Source: Gyrodactylus bullatarudis
Taxonomy: Eukaryota > Platyhelminthes > Monogenea > Gyrodactylidea > Gyrodactylidae
DNA: 64,000 bases
Assembly (NCBI GenBank): GCA_012064415.1
Contig: SSNU01000081.1
Coordinates: 179,110 to 243,109 of the forward strand
Direction of reading: 5' to 3'
The position numbers were made by a program, and so were the translations under genes. Positions 48,101 to 58,900 of this stretch are shown piece by piece (within the stretch, counting starts at the first letter, position 1; each line of letters opens with the position of its first letter). The notes beneath the pieces are model-generated. The model had not been told where the DNA came from and ran no database searches. It saw nothing but the letters and a program-made list of their open reading frames with translations.

Positions 48101-51100
48101 ACTTTGAGTTGAAATCTTTGTTGATTTTAATGTGGGGGGATCAAAAGTTGACCTTATTTTTAAATAATTTTTCCTTGTTTTTTATTTCACCATTAAACTT
48201 CTGAGTGAATTTAATATTGTTGAAACAATAGGGTGGCGAACAGTTCGCACTCTTGGAAATGTTCATCTAACAACATCTGTATTGTATAGACTTTTTGGTG
48301 AAAGGGGATTGACTACTGGAATGCTTTTCACACATTTAAAATTTCTATCTTATGGTGGAGGGAGTGGGTTTTCTCTCTACCTTGTTTTAGCTTTTTGTGA
48401 AATTTTTGTTCATATTTTTTATCATCAACAATTTCCTAGTTAAAAGTTTTATTAGTCGATTTATATTTACAATGATTCTTACACCTTTTACAGTTTCTCA
48501 AAAATATTCAGGGATAACATGGGATATTCAATTGTCTATAGAATGGTGCTTTTCTTTTTTCTGTACACCATAAGATAACAGAGTTATTTTATCTCAGTTA
48601 TTACTAAAGACACAGCAATGATTTTTAGTTCATTTGAAAGAGCAAATGAAATATCTTGAAATATCAAATATCATCGACTTCCAGGTAGGGAAGATTTCAA
48701 ATTTTCCGTTTTTCCTTGAGAATTGATTTTTTCTAATTTTTTTCTTCGTATCGTGAAAGAGGACCTCATATCTCGATTTCAAAAAATCTTGATTAAATTC
48801 GATTTCTTGGTGAAAAAATCAAAAATTCCCATTTTCATATTAACTAGATCTATGTATACTTAGATTACTTCTAAATGCTATGTGAGTTTCTTTCGTACCA
48901 ATCTTGGTGGGATCCATAAGTAAGCTGTAACATTCAGCGACATGGGCTAATTCATAAGACGTTCCTGTGGGATTTATTACCTAAGCACTTAGAACAAAAT
49001 ATTTCTAGTTAATCTTGGTAAGTATAGGTGCTGCACTGTTCAATAATTTTGGTAAAAATTCTGGTTGAGATTGGACACTAAAATGGAAATAATTTTATTG
49101 ATACTCAAAATGATCAATATTCAGTTTCCATAATGAATTGAGTAAGAGGGATTTCTTAGACTGTAAGAATTTTCAAAAATTTCAGCAGACTTGATAAAAG
49201 TCTTTGAATCCAAAGGCAATCAAGTCCAGAGATCAAGATTCTAGATCAATAAATGAAAGAAAACCTGAATTTTGAACATGTTCAATTTTCTAGAATTTTT
49301 TCCATGGTTAACGACGGGCTTATTAAAATCAAGATTAGACAAGAAGATCAATATGGCTAAATTTGATCTAGTGTTGAATTTGGATTTCTTGATCATTTTC
49401 ACTGTGTTAAGGAAATTTCGATTATCAAAGATCTGTCGGTTTCCCTGTCTTATTTTGAGTATGATAAACCTCTTTTGATCACTAACTTCATTGAAATATA
49501 TTCAATTCTCCCTGTCAAAATACGAAAGAATGGGAATTTGGCACTAACTCGAAATTCTTAGAATATTTTCTCCCTGAACATCACAGAGATTTTCTCAAAC
49601 TAAAGGAACACATTTTTGATTTCGGAAATAAAAATGGGTCAAAATCATTAAAAAATGAGGTTTAGAAATAGCTGAAATCGAATAATATGGAAGGTGAAAA
49701 TGACTTTCATAGGTTAACTTAGATTTTTTCATCAGCCCATATGATTGGTTCTAAGGTTTATTCAATTTTGAATGGCCTTTCCAGATCTGGAACAATTGGA
49801 ATACTAAGGTTTTTACATAAAATTGAAGACCACTGAAGAAGTTTCTTGAAGTAGTATAATCTGGATAATCGTAATTCGGATTTCGAAAATGTTTTATCAT
49901 ATTCAAATTCTTGATGAAAAAATTGCCCAATCTTTGTAAAAATCATTTCAATTAACTTGATATTCAATGTAGAGCAGAAACGATTTGTCTGATAATTCAT
50001 TATACCGTTCCCGTCTGATGAAATTAATTAATATTAATATTTTATTATTTAAATCGATAGGGTACCACCTATCCAGCTTGTCATGGCATTTGGCGCTATT
50101 GGGCCCCACCCTTGGAGAGAACTCGACTAGCTACAATATCACTTTGTGGTAAGTATTTTTTTTACCTCGTCAAACACACAATTTCTTGTAAAAAGTTCAT
50201 TGATGATAAAATTGTCTTATAGGTTCATATGCTGGGGCTGTATTTGGTTTATCAGTCTCTGGATGGTTAGCTTCCTTTAGCTGGGTGATTCCCTTCTATA
50301 CATCTGGTGAGTCTTATTTTGCATTCCCTATTTATTCAAGAAACATGCTAGGAGGAATTTCAGGTTGAAAATGATTTTCTTGTCAAATTCTGATCCTGAA
50401 AAATCTCTTTCAAATCAACAAAATTTTTCAAAGTTCAAAAGAAGGGAACTTGGCGCTACTTCGAGATTTGAAATATGGCAAAAGTTCCTTAAAAATTGAT
50501 TTTTTCATAATTTTTTATCTTTATATCCTGATAGTGGTTCTCATGATATAGATTCCAGAAAATTTTTCGATACCAGAGGTCATATATGACCTCTATGTTC
50601 AAACTGACTTTTTTCAATGATTTTGAAACATTTTTTCATGATTATTTTTTGACAGTATATCAAAAACTATCTTAATTTGCTATCATGCTATATTTTTGCT
50701 AGCCAGGCATAAGAATGCCATAGATATTTGAACTTTTACCGAAGGAAGTAGAATTCCTTAATTCATGATTCTTTTTGATTGAAATTATTAAACTTATCAA
50801 TGTTCAGAGATATTAAGATTAATTTCCGTAGAAGCTAAATAGTTAATCCAAAATAAGGTATATTTTTTATGCATGAAATCAATGAGCAGTTCCATCAATA
50901 GTCTCGTGAAATTGGGGCAATTTTCAACCCCATTTTTAGCTTAAATCTTCAATATCTAGGTTATTTTGTAATAAGATCGAATGAAATTTAAAAGATATCC
51001 TTTTGACATTAATTGAGTTCATAAAGAAATGAAAAAAGTTTATTTAACAATTCATATGTTATATCTGAGTACATTGATTTATTCTTGAGTTCAATTTTGA

Positions 51101-54100
51101 ATTTATTTAAGCTTAGGTTTTTGATTGATGAATTTTGTCAGCTTTTATAGCCTTGGTGGTTAGAGTTTACTAAAGGGAACGATTTGATAAGGGTAATTGA
51201 TTTCAGCTCTCTAAGAGAGTGGCTCAGAGAATTTAGATCAGTTTGATAACTCGAAGATAGTAGCCGTAAAAATTGTTTTTGTGCAGATTGAATTTTTTTC
51301 AGCCATTTTCTACTTTAAGGATTCCATACTGCCGAACAATATTCGATAAATGGTCTGGCATAACCTTTGAACAAAAGTGTTCCATTAGTTTTTATGCATT
51401 TATGGACTTGAATGATCGACCAATGAATTTTTTTATAATTTCCTTATAGTGGTCAGTGAACTCAAGTCTATGGGTATAAGTGACGTCTAGGTCTTTTAGT
51501 CTCTCTTTTCATTCGGCGTTGTCTAAAAGGATTTAGGTTTATTTGGACTTGGAGACAAAAAGTATTATTTTGAGTGTGGTCAGACATACTCCTATTGTAA
51601 ATCACTTAACTTTGTTTAACACATTCATCTACATCTCCTGATAGCAGTTGTTTTGTATTAATTTTTCTTGATTCTCTGTTGATATCCCTAATGTTTTTGT
51701 TGCTCCTTCTCAAAAAGTCTTTTGGGAAATGTTAGGAGAGAAATAAATATCCACACACAAAATTTCAGATAGAGGAAATGAAAAAAAGAAACAACACAAG
51801 GAAAAATGTGTGTAAATGTTCACACGATAACACTGGGGAATTGATTGAAATCAAGAAAGAAAATACGTTCTTAAAATGACGAAATCTTTACGCTACCCGA
51901 TGATATCATTACATCAAAAAAATTAGGTAGGGATCTAAAGCTAACTGATATGAAAACTGTGAAAAAATTATTCCCATCGTAATTCAGTTCATCGAATTAT
52001 GAAAATTTCAACTTTTTTGAAATATTTTTCTCCAATTATTCTCAACTGAATGCATCATTTATGGCCTCTGAAAAAATATTTCGTAACTTGAAAAGAGGAA
52101 TTTGATAAATGATGTATTTTTTCTTGAGTTGGTTAATCTGAATTTCAAAAAGTTGAAATTAATCATCTGCTTAATTGGATATTTTCTTATTTCTCAGCAA
52201 TAATCGGATTACTATGGTTTATCTCATGGTGGTTTACAACCTATGAGACACCAACAAAACATCCTTATATTTCTGCTGAAGAGCTGGAGTACATTGAGAC
52301 TTCAATCGGTGAAGGGAAAAATGTTGTAGAGAAGGTAATTAATGCTAAAATATATCTTTTGCCTACTTAAAAGTGAATATGTTTTTTTATTTCTGATAGA
52401 AAGTTCCTGTACCATGGAAAGCTTTCTTTACATCAATGCCAGTTTACGCCATTATTGTTGCGAATATTGCCAGAAGTTGGTCCTTCTATCTTTTAATCAT
52501 GAAAACACTCAAATATTTCACTGAAGTTCATGGATCATCATTGGCTGAAGTTAGTTAAAAAACACCAAAAAAATTTTTAATTCGCCAAAAAAGTTCAATT
52601 CAGAACTTCATTCTTTCCACGATTCTAGAGATGAAAACTTGAAATTTGTTCATGAAATGGTTCATCTAGCTAATAAAGCTATTCTCGATGAAGTTGGAAA
52701 TTTTTGGAAACCAGTTCAATTGATGACTCCTTCAAATATTGAATAGTGATAATTGGTTCTTTGTCTACAAGTTATTCTGAAAAATATCGTTTCATTCCTC
52801 TCACACCTTGAAATCAACTCAAAATTTGAAAAAATTCTCGAAAGTAAAATTATCTCCAAGTTTTTCTCTTCTGAATTGGTTTCCAAAATATCTTTAGAAA
52901 ATTACCAGACCTTGATAAAAAATGAGATTTTGGTAGATTTCTAATGTGGATTTATCAATCAAATAATCTCTAAACAACATGAGGAACTATGATAATTGTT
53001 TTTAACCTAAAACTTATACTTTCAGTCTGGTATAGAGAGCAGTACGCCACACTTGATTATGGCGATTATTGTGCCAATTGGTGGGCAGATGGCAGATAGA
53101 CTTCGTAAAAAACGAATGAGCACTACAAATGTCAGGAAACTCTTTAATTGTGGCGGCTTTGGTATGGAGGGTTTATTCCTCTACGCTCTGGCTGCAGCAA
53201 ATACAAAATTCTCAGCAATTGTATTCATGAATATAGCGGTTGGTTTTAGTGGATTTGCCATTTCTGGATATAATGTAAATCATTTGGATATTGCCCCGAG
53301 ATTTGCAAGTATTCTGATGGGTCTATCCAACGGAATGGGTACCATATCTGGAATGATTTGTCCTAGTGTAACAGAGCTTATTACAAAGGATCATGTAAGC
53401 TTCATATTCTTGGCCTCTTAATTCCCATCCTTTTAACTCTCTTTACAGTAATGTCGGAAACCATGTTACCTTGCTTATTTCAGAAAATTATGAATTCCGT
53501 GGAATTTGTAGAAACTTTTTAGGAATTTTTTGGGATATTGATAAGGCAAATTTCATTTTATATATTGAAACTTTATCTTTCATTAAAAATTCATTCAATA
53601 AAATAATTCGATCTCCACTCAGGGCCATTTTTCCATGAGTTTACACCCTAAAATGTGGAATATCTTTCGAGTCTGTTTTAAACGTAACTTAAATTGAAGA
53701 TCAATAAATTCCTGATTATAAAAATGCACATTTGATCTCACGAGTTTAAGAACCAGATTATGAAGTTTGTTCTTGGGCCATTGTAAATTCCGGAAAAATT
53801 GGAAATTTCGGGATGACTGAAAATGTTGTCAACTTTAAAATATCAGTGCTCATCATCACGAATCCTCTAGTGACATCAAATGTACCTTCTTCATATCAAA
53901 AATTTATTGATCTTCAATTACAACTACTTTTGAATAAAAAAGTTATAGATATTTTCTATATTTTTGACGGAATTCATAAATTTCTGAAATAACCAAGAGA
54001 ACATGGTTTCCAAAATTATTTTATTACTCGATAAATCCAATAATTTCTTTATTCATTGCAGGCCAAAGCATCGTGGACAAAAGTATTTATAATTGCAGGA

Positions 54101-54520
54101 ACCGTTCACATGGTTGGTATTGTATTTTATGGAATATTCGCTTCAGGTGAAAAGCAACCGTGGGCTGATCCACCCGAAGAGTTTGAGCAGACAATGTCAT
54201 CATCTCAACAATTTCAAAATCAACAACAATACCTTGTCTCAGATCCATCTAGAATGTCAGACCAACAAAGTAACCAAGACTCAATGTACCATCAACAACA
54301 AGAGCCAATGGGAAACATTCAACCTAACGCCTATGGCTATGCTGATGAATCGCTTGATAACCAAAATGTTGGAAAGCATACTTATCAGACAGTCGATCCT
54401 TTCTCAGCAAACTCTGTCAATCAATATCAACAGCAGACATATTATCAAAATAATCCAACAGCTAATCAGTCATCAGCGTATCAAACGGATCCATCCCAAA
54501 ATTATCACTATGGCTACTAA
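27124..54520 (+). CDS. VGLUT: Vesicular glutamate transporter (SLC17A6/7/8 type)
   Basis: Nine exons: 27124-27256, 27588-27769, 47190-47639, 50061-50148, 50223-50306, 52198-52334, 52400-52549, 53026-53394 and 54062-54520, all with GT-AG borders and consistent phases (2052 nt, 683 aa). VGLUTs load glutamate into synaptic vesicles, driven by the vesicular proton pump. Diagnostic motifs: MRCNLSVAM in TM1, [15 protein letters not shown] in TM2, [11 protein letters not shown] then [10 protein letters not shown] around TM4, [13 protein letters not shown], and [12 protein letters not shown] in TM10; the last is characteristic of VGLUTs rather than other SLC17 members. The TM1-TM2 luminal loop is long (over 100 aa). 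The C-terminal 110 residues are rich in Gln, Asn, Ser and Tyr. Intron 2 is 19.4 kb and full of mobile elements. The start is uncertain: ATG at 27124, or an acceptor just after it. Confidence 0.93.
28585..28860 (+). mobile_element. tRNA-derived SINE with hammerhead ribozyme
   Basis: A pol III box A (TAACTCAATTGG, 28590-28601) and box B (GGTTCAAATCC, 28629-28639) lie 27 nt apart, as in a tRNA-derived promoter. A hammerhead follows at 28646-28696, then a body including TGAGTTTCTTTCGTACCAAT. The body recurs in two diverged copies at 47771-47885 (minus) and 48850-48990 (plus). The order tRNA promoter, hammerhead, short body is like the Sm-alpha SINE of schistosomes. Limits of the element are approximate. 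Confidence 0.65.
28646..28696 (+). ncRNA. Canonical type I hammerhead ribozyme in SINE
   Basis: The core is CTGACGA (28654-28660); stem II is GTCC/GGAC (28661-28664 and 28671-28674) with loop AAAAGA; then GAAA (28675-28678). Stem III is ACA/TGT (28678-28680, 28687-28689), with C28690 as the cleavage-site base. Stem I is TA/TA plus TGG/CCA (28647-28649 with 28693-28695) separated by a CA bulge, of the type that supports loop-loop contacts. All invariant core bases are intact, so activity is plausible. Confidence 0.8.
28861..31435. other. VGLUT intron 2 sequence, no feature recognised
   Basis: AT-rich intronic DNA. I see no gene. Open frames at 29701-29889 and 31053-31379 lack recognisable motifs. 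Confidence 0.4.
31437..31487 (-). ncRNA. Orphan hammerhead ribozyme of the PLE-arm type
   Basis: On the minus strand: CCGGT (31487-31483), CTGATGA (31474-31468), ACCGG (31465-31461), GAAA (31459-31456), then palindromic stem III ATA-AAG/CTT-TAT with one bulged T. Stem I pairs AGT with ACT, plus outer pairs after a G-A mismatch. CCGGT can pair with ACCGG, as in the other PLE arms. No PLE coding sequence or partner arm was found within a few kb, so this looks like a solo arm. Confidence 0.6.
31704..32089. repeat. Palindromic MITE with TTAC target duplication
   Basis: Terminal inverted repeats TGTCCGAAACCAAGTTCCCT and AGGGAACTTGGTTTCCGACA continue inward through CTTGCTTATTTCA. The element is flanked on both sides by TTAC (31700-31703 and 32090-32093), the likely target site duplication. 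A diverged relative lies at 53452-54011. There is no coding capacity. Confidence 0.75.
32094..33480. other. VGLUT intron 2 sequence, no feature recognised
   Basis: AT-rich intronic DNA with no gene, RNA or long repeat seen. Confidence 0.4.
33481..34286. mobile_element. Foldback element with 205-nt inverted arms
   Basis: Arms at 33481-33685 and 34082-34286 are exactly equal in length and near-identical in inverted orientation. Each arm contains repeated short blocks such as GGGAATCTGGAAACT, GTGAATCTGGAAACT and AGTCTGCAGAATC. The 396-nt centre has no open frame. This suits a non-autonomous DNA transposon with subterminal transposase-binding repeats. No clear target duplication was found. Confidence 0.75.
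34287..36111. other. VGLUT intron 2 sequence, no feature recognised
   Basis: AT-rich intronic DNA. Open frames 34331-34621 and 35894-36094 show no recognisable motif. Confidence 0.4.
36112..36480. repeat. Small inverted-repeat element, copy 2 plus shared flank
   Basis: 36112-36287 is the inverted second copy of the hairpin at 4151-4296 (TTGCCTCCTCTTATT ... AACAAGAGGGGGCAA). The flank to about 36480 also matches 4030-4150 in reverse (TCTCGAATTAAATTTT). Confidence 0.6.
36718..37202 (+). mobile_element. piggyBac-like MITE, young copy A
   Basis: It starts TTAACCCAGTAAAGTCCCAC and ends GAGACTTTAAGGGTTGA. It is almost identical over its whole length to 44883-45362, implying recent amplification. 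Terminal CCC next to TTAA points to piggyBac-type mobilisation. It is non-coding. Confidence 0.75.
37203..37944. other. VGLUT intron 2 sequence, no feature recognised
   Basis: AT-rich intronic DNA without a recognised feature. Confidence 0.4.
37945..38343 (+). mobile_element. LINE RT C-terminal fragment
   Basis: From about 38010 the plus-strand frame reads [20 protein letters not shown], then [20 protein letters not shown]. This is the post-catalytic end of a non-LTR reverse transcriptase, where LxxYxSLVxSxxxY is followed by an IERVQxRF helix. Catalytic motifs are absent. The frame ends at TAA 38341. Confidence 0.65.
38344..40446. other. VGLUT intron 2 sequence, no feature recognised
   Basis: AT-rich intronic DNA. 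The open frame 39951-40289 has no recognisable motif. Confidence 0.4.
40447..40555. repeat. Short hairpin repeat
   Basis: GCAAAGTGTGGCTACTGGTTATTA is mirrored 50 nt later by TAATAACCAGTAACTTTACT and GTGTGC, forming an imperfect hairpin. Immediately right, TTAACCCTTT at 40561 looks like a piggyBac-type end without a visible partner. Confidence 0.4.
41033..41160 (+). repeat. Truncated copy of the dispersed foldback repeat
   Basis: GAAGCTAGTTGATATGAAGT and the following block match the ends at 238, 16618 and 57497. The copy stops where the PLE at 41193 begins. Confidence 0.5.
41247..41296 (-). ncRNA. Hammerhead ribozyme, left PLE arm
   Basis: Identical in sequence to the motif at 42065-42114, on the opposite strand, facing outward. 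CTGAAGA is at 41284-41278. Confidence 0.65.
41416..41985 (-). pseudogene. PLE GIY-YIG C-terminal ORF fragment
   Basis: The 189-residue open frame begins in the homopolymer at the right arm. It continues with [20 protein letters not shown], corresponding to the HxxxxxH...xxxIL part of the PLE GIY-YIG domain, then [15 protein letters not shown] as in the 25.5-kb copy. It ends in a Lys/Arg-rich tail with [10 protein letters not shown], comparable to RITDFVPATQ there. The GIY-YIG catalytic start is missing. Confidence 0.7.
42065..42114 (+). ncRNA. Hammerhead ribozyme, right PLE arm
   Basis: The core is CTGAAGA (42077-42083) and GAAA (42092-42095). Stem III is ATA-AAC/GTT-TAT with a bulged T. The cleavage-site base is C42108. 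Stem I pairs TAGAGT (42071-42076) with ACTATA (42109-42114) with one G-A mismatch. The stem II region is only G84...C91, but CCCGG (42086-42090) can pair with CCGGG (42065-42069). Confidence 0.7.
42169..43679. other. VGLUT intron 2 sequence, no feature recognised
   Basis: AT-rich intronic DNA with no recognised gene or repeat. Confidence 0.4.
43680..44740 (-). mobile_element. Decayed PLE fragment split by a foldback insertion
   Basis: 43680-43960 and 44582-44740 match the PLE remnant at 59245-59700 in the same order, for example TAAGCTGAAAAGAACCAAAA, GTTTTTGTATAGAA, ATTGTTCGTTCTACAC, then TCTTCTCTTCAGG and TTATTGTAATGTTGATTGAT. The middle is replaced by the palindromic element at 43961-44581. 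The reading frame is destroyed. Confidence 0.65.
43961..44581. repeat. Nearly full-length palindromic foldback element
   Basis: The ends are ATTAATATGAAGATGGGAAT and ATTCCCATCTTCATATTAAT, and pairing continues through most of the 621 bp towards a centre near 44270 (for example ACTAATCGTGATCC with GGATCACGATTAGT). TTAA sits at each end. It is related to the dispersed ATGAAGTTGGGAATC repeats. It is non-coding. Confidence 0.75.
44883..45362 (+). mobile_element. piggyBac-like MITE, young copy B
   Basis: It starts TTAACCCTGAAAGTCCCACA. It is nearly identical to 36718-37202. The right end is altered (GGGACTTTGACCCTCG), so the expected AAGGGTTAA is lost. It is non-coding. Confidence 0.7.
45363..46094. 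other. VGLUT intron 2 sequence, no feature recognised
   Basis: AT-rich intronic DNA. No feature seen. Confidence 0.4.
46095..46379 (+). mobile_element. piggyBac-like MITE, internally deleted copy
   Basis: It begins TTCAACCCTTGGAGTTCCAT and ends CTCTAGGGTTAA. Blocks such as TTCGTTTACCACCCATTCGA and ATTCAAAGAAAGTTGATTTT match the 36.7- and 44.9-kb copies, but the middle is missing (285 bp). Confidence 0.6.
46380..47189. other. End of VGLUT intron 2
   Basis: 46500-46700 carries the repeat with GATTTGAAGCAGTTAAATGC also seen at 6.2 kb. The minus-strand open frame 46939-47250 overlaps VGLUT exon 3 and is a shadow. Confidence 0.4.
47762..48994. mobile_element. Large composite inverted repeat built from two SINE copies
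   Basis: The outer arms are two diverged copies of the SINE body seen at 28.7-28.86 kb, inverted relative to each other (47771-47885 minus, 48850-48990 plus). Inside them, 47930-48085 and 48690-48850 are inverted copies of the dispersed foldback repeat (for example TCAAGAAATCGAATTTGATC). The centre is ordinary AT-rich DNA. It lies in VGLUT intron 3. Confidence 0.6.
47882..47922 (+). ncRNA. Degenerate hammerhead remnant
   Basis: CATACTGATAAGGCG...GGACGAAACGCACGTATATGTC aligns with the SINE hammerhead at 28651-28690. The invariant G of CTGATGA is A here, and stem II (GTCC/GGAC) is broken on its 5' side. It is probably inactive. Confidence 0.45.
48995..50060. other. VGLUT intron 3 sequence
   Basis: No gene. 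Diverged fragments of the dispersed foldback repeat appear near 49260-49520 and 49880-49970. Confidence 0.35.
51262..51497 (-). mobile_element. LINE RT fragment with frameshift
   Basis: On the minus strand, [20 protein letters not shown] matches the KDLGVxxDxxLxFxxH segment after the RT catalytic box. After a stop and frame change, [16 protein letters not shown] follows. Together they identify a dead non-LTR retrotransposon copy in VGLUT intron 5. Confidence 0.7.
53452..54011. repeat. Diverged relative of the TTAC-flanked MITE
   Basis: The ends TGTCGGAAACCATGTTACCT and GAACATGGTTTCC, with adjoining CTTGCTTATTTCAGAAA, match the family at 31704-32089. It lies in the last VGLUT intron, right after exon 8. 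No clear target duplication. Confidence 0.6.
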
Positions 54521-55952
54521 CTTTGCGCATAATTGCTAATTTATTTGATGTTTCATTTAATATACATTAGATATAAATATATATAATATTATTATCAAAA
54601 TTTGTTTATAAAGAAACCCCCTTTCACAAACACTCTTCTTCTAATCGAAAAAATTCCCATCGAATTTCGTATTTATTCATTGAACCAATCAGATATTATG
54701 TTTCCTATTGGTTTACTTTTCATTCTTATTCCTTATGATAAAAAAGACTCACTCATAAATAAATTTAAAAAATTATATTTACCCGATTATAGATTACATG
54801 TAATGATAATATTTCTAATCTATATACGTGAACCTATTTATCGAATTTTAATAAAAACTATTACCTGATCTATCGGGAATATTTACAAACGGTAATATAT
54901 CAAGATATATGACATTAGATATAAAACAAAACTAAAAAGATGTCCAAATTACTATATAAATACAAAAGATTATAAAGCATGATATGTTGAAATAAATATT
55001 ACAATAAAAAAATTGTTATATATATTCATAATGAAGAGTATTTTGATTTTACCCAATGAGTTAAGCCTTACAATAAAATTGATTGATTAAAACATTAGAA
55101 TTTTCAGTCATTCGAAAGTTTCGCAAGTAATTGTCTTCATACGCCTTCTTCAGTGATAAGACAAGCTCATCAAACACAAAATTTTATTTATATATATTTT
55201 CTTGATCTCATTCCTATCAGCTTTGTCCAATCATATTTTGGGACAGTATATTATAAGATTTTGACCTATGATAATAAAGTATTGATAATTATAATTATCA
55301 AAATAATAAAGTAAGAGACCTAATTTTTTTATATTTGATTTATTTTCATTTCTTCAAATACTTTATTATGTTCTTTGATTCTTGTTTTAAAAAAAATCCT
55401 ACAGTCGTCCCAAATAACCACTTTAAGTTAGCCAAATTTCGAAAATGGCAGATATTTTATAAACCAATGAAATTGAAGCAAATTTTTATACTACTATCCA
55501 TAAATAAATCATTACTGATTATTTTCATTCGGTTTTTCAATGATCCAAGCCCATTTGTGAGTATAAGAGCGAAAATTGGGATTTTCCAAAATGCTAAAAA
55601 TGACCTTTTCTTGATCATAAAATTACACATGACTTTGTTTCACCAATATAAATTTCATCATACATGCTACTAGACTTTACCATCAAGATTATCATTAATC
55701 GGTCTTATATTTTTAAACCTTGAAAGTCCTAGAGTATTTTTATATGAGTCGCATTCAATCTTTAAGATACGCTGACTCTTTGATATGATCCAAACAATCA
55801 GACTGAAACTAAATCTTGTATAGATAAAAGAACTATGAGTGATGAATGGCATTAATTTTTCAATTTCAAAAAGAAATACATGTTATATGTAATGGGATTT
55901 AAGAAAGATTTGAGGATGTGAAACATGCAAAAGAAATTTTTTCTTTTATTAT
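54521..55952. other. Convergent intergenic region between VGLUT and gelsolin
   Basis: No gene seen. AATAAA-like signals for VGLUT occur only about 480 nt past its stop (near 55003), so its 3' UTR may be long. Confidence 0.4.
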
Positions 55953-58900
55953 CTAGCCGAGGGCCCTTTCAAAGTCTTTGGTGGTTTTTGTCTTTGAAAC
56001 GACTGTGATTGGCATTAGAGGACAATCTGTCTTTTTCAAGTATTCCTGCAGAAAATATTTTTAAATTAGCATGACTACTTTAGAGTAGGTTTGCGATAAT
56101 AAAATACTCACATGAGCATAGAGCATAGCATTGGTCCTTTCGAAATCAGAACATTTCTCTCCAACGTAAACAAAACAAGATGTTCCCCCGTTGATGATGA
56201 AAACATCATCCTCATTGATTGATGATTTTGGTGCGGAACCTTCGGAAATTTGGACAAACTGTGGCTTACCAGTACTATCACTTAACCTGGGAAAGCAAAA
56301 ATTTTGAAATTTTGGTTTTAAACAAATACAAAAAACCTGATTGAGGGAACACTCACTTGTAGATAGCCTTTTGTAGAGCACCAGCTTTACCTCTGGCAGC
56401 CTTGGGCTTAACATCTGGTAGCTTCTCTTTGAATTCATTCTAAAGGACAGAGGTTTATCGATTTATGAAATTTGTTTCATCTCTACTTAAGCACCTGCTT
56501 TAATCTTTTAAAAGGAAAATCAATCTTCCAAAATTCAATTTTATCTCTAATCCAAATTCTCAACTCTGTATAGTCGGCATGTTCTTTCATGTTCAGATAG
56601 ATAAAAATCCTTCTAAAATATCAATGCAAAGATGACTTAGAATTTACAGTTGCTGACGATGTAATCGAAAGACAAAATGACTTGACTACTAAGATAAAGT
56701 GTAGAAGTATATTTGAATATTCTTCAATTAGAAGAAATAACACATTTATAGAATAAATATCACGGTAAGACATAATCATTAATTTTTCGTGTTTATACTT
56801 TTATTTCATAGATGATAAGAGATTAAAATGTCAAAATTTTGAAATTTGCGCCACCAATTTTACTACGAGAAATGAAATTTTGAATTATTAAACACACTAT
56901 GATCTCTTCAAATGAGATTTTCACGTTAAATTAATATTAAATATCCTATGAAAACAACTAGTTTTCGAATTTTATTATTAGATCTCTAGATGTGAAATAG
57001 ACCAAATATGATAGATTAAAAAGCCAACATTGAACGTGAAATGGTTTCGACAAGCAATTCGATGAAGTTAAAATCAACGCATTTACCTTATCCAAGGAAT
57101 AACTAATTTAATACAGTTTTAATCGATAGCTCTTTTGGGAAAAAATAATTCAAGTATTCTGCTTCTTTTCTTACATATGAGATGGAAATTATAAATAAAG
57201 CAAGGTCATTAAGAATTTGATAATTAAACATTAAAGCCTAGTAGAGTTGATTCCTTTAAAAATATTTCCAATGCATCTCGTGGGCATTATCATTCTGAAT
57301 GGAAAAGAAGAAGAAACACAGTGCACAATTAGATTAACTGTTCTTTATTTCAGGGAAAGATTATTTTATATATGCAACTATAGCTACTTATTTAAATAAG
57401 GCTTCTTAATGGTTCTTTGGGAAAAATCTGTTAAAAGTGTAACCATCTGGAGGTTACACTTTACAGATTAATAAAGTCGTATTGCATCTATAAAGCTAGT
57501 TTGATATGAAGTTGGGAATCTATGGTTATTTTTCATCAAGAGTTCGAACATTTGAGAAAAATATTCTGAAAAATAATTATTTATAAGGAAAATATGGTAA
57601 TTTTTCAAATTTCGATTTAGCGCAAAAATCACATTCTTTTGAACTTTGAACTGAAATTTGTCATCGATTTTAAAGGGGGGAGGGTTTAAATCAATAAAAT
57701 TTCGATAATTCGAAATATTGACTTTCTTGACTATTTGTGATCCTGATAAACTTCTTTTGGCCACCTTCCAACCTTCAAATCGATAAAAACTTTCAGCTCA
57801 AAATTCCGAGAATAGGAACTTGGCTTCAAATCGAAGAAGCAAGCTTGGCGAAAAGATTAAAACATAAAGTCACGAAATGATTTTGAATAGAAGATATTAA
57901 ATAGTTTCAAGAGTCAATCATTATAAAGTTTGCTATCATGAGATACTGAATAGTGCCTGATAGTATGTTAATATGGAAGAAGCCGTCATATTTTCCAACC
58001 AAAACTGCCGAAGGATGATAATCTCTGATGAAACTTGTTGTAATCAATAGCAAAGCATAATCTTCCTCTTTTCATCAAGAAATGAACGCGAACATTTTTA
58101 GAAGCTCAAAATTTGAACCTTGATCAGGAAATTTGTTGTTTTCGATGTTTTCAATGTGAGATGGCAGTTTTGGTTTCCAAAATTAGAGAATCCCAACCTC
58201 ACGTTTATTAGCTTAGGTATCATTCAGTGAGTAGTGGAACTTTACACGGAACATCAGCTGAACATCTTAGAGGCCTAATAATACTTACACTTTCTCTACG
58301 GTCATTCTCATCAACAACCTCAGCCTTGCACTTTCCATGGCGTTCATTCTCGAGGTTCTGACAAAACTTGGCCGCTTCAAAACGTTCCTCTTTGTTGCAG
58401 TTCTTGCCGTTCCATTGAGTTGCCTTGTCGCCCTCATCAAGAATGTAAACGTCGTCAGAATTGAGTGATTGCCTTGAATAGGAAACTTCTTGGATGATGT
58501 ACTTTTTATTCTCATAGCGGAATTGATAAAGAATCGGCTTGAACTCGTTGATTGTTACACGTTTGAATCCACTTTCGTAGCCACCTTTGAGAATTCTAAA
58601 AATAAAATTTTTGACACACTTTCTGTAAGAAAGCTATATTCTCTAATGCACGTGGCAATCTCATAAAATATTCTGAATTAGAATATCGATCAATCAGTAA
58701 GTATTTTTAGCTCGAATCTTTAAAATTTTTTATCCCTTTCTAATTACATGATATAATTATGTAACTTTTCTAAAAGGTTCTTACGAGTGATTTGTGAAAA
58801 TAATTTTAATTTTCTACCCAAATATTTTTTAATTATCAGTGATAAATAAAGTTGAATTAAATAAAATTCTTAATTTGTACATGATAAACCAATAGAAAAG

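Noticed and set aside
49700..49745. CTGATGA on the minus strand as another hammerhead
   Set aside because: No stem II or properly spaced GAAA follows, and stem I does not pair.
54093..54539. Second plus-strand frame in VGLUT exon 9
   Set aside because: Shadow frame; the transporter frame joins correctly to exon 8.
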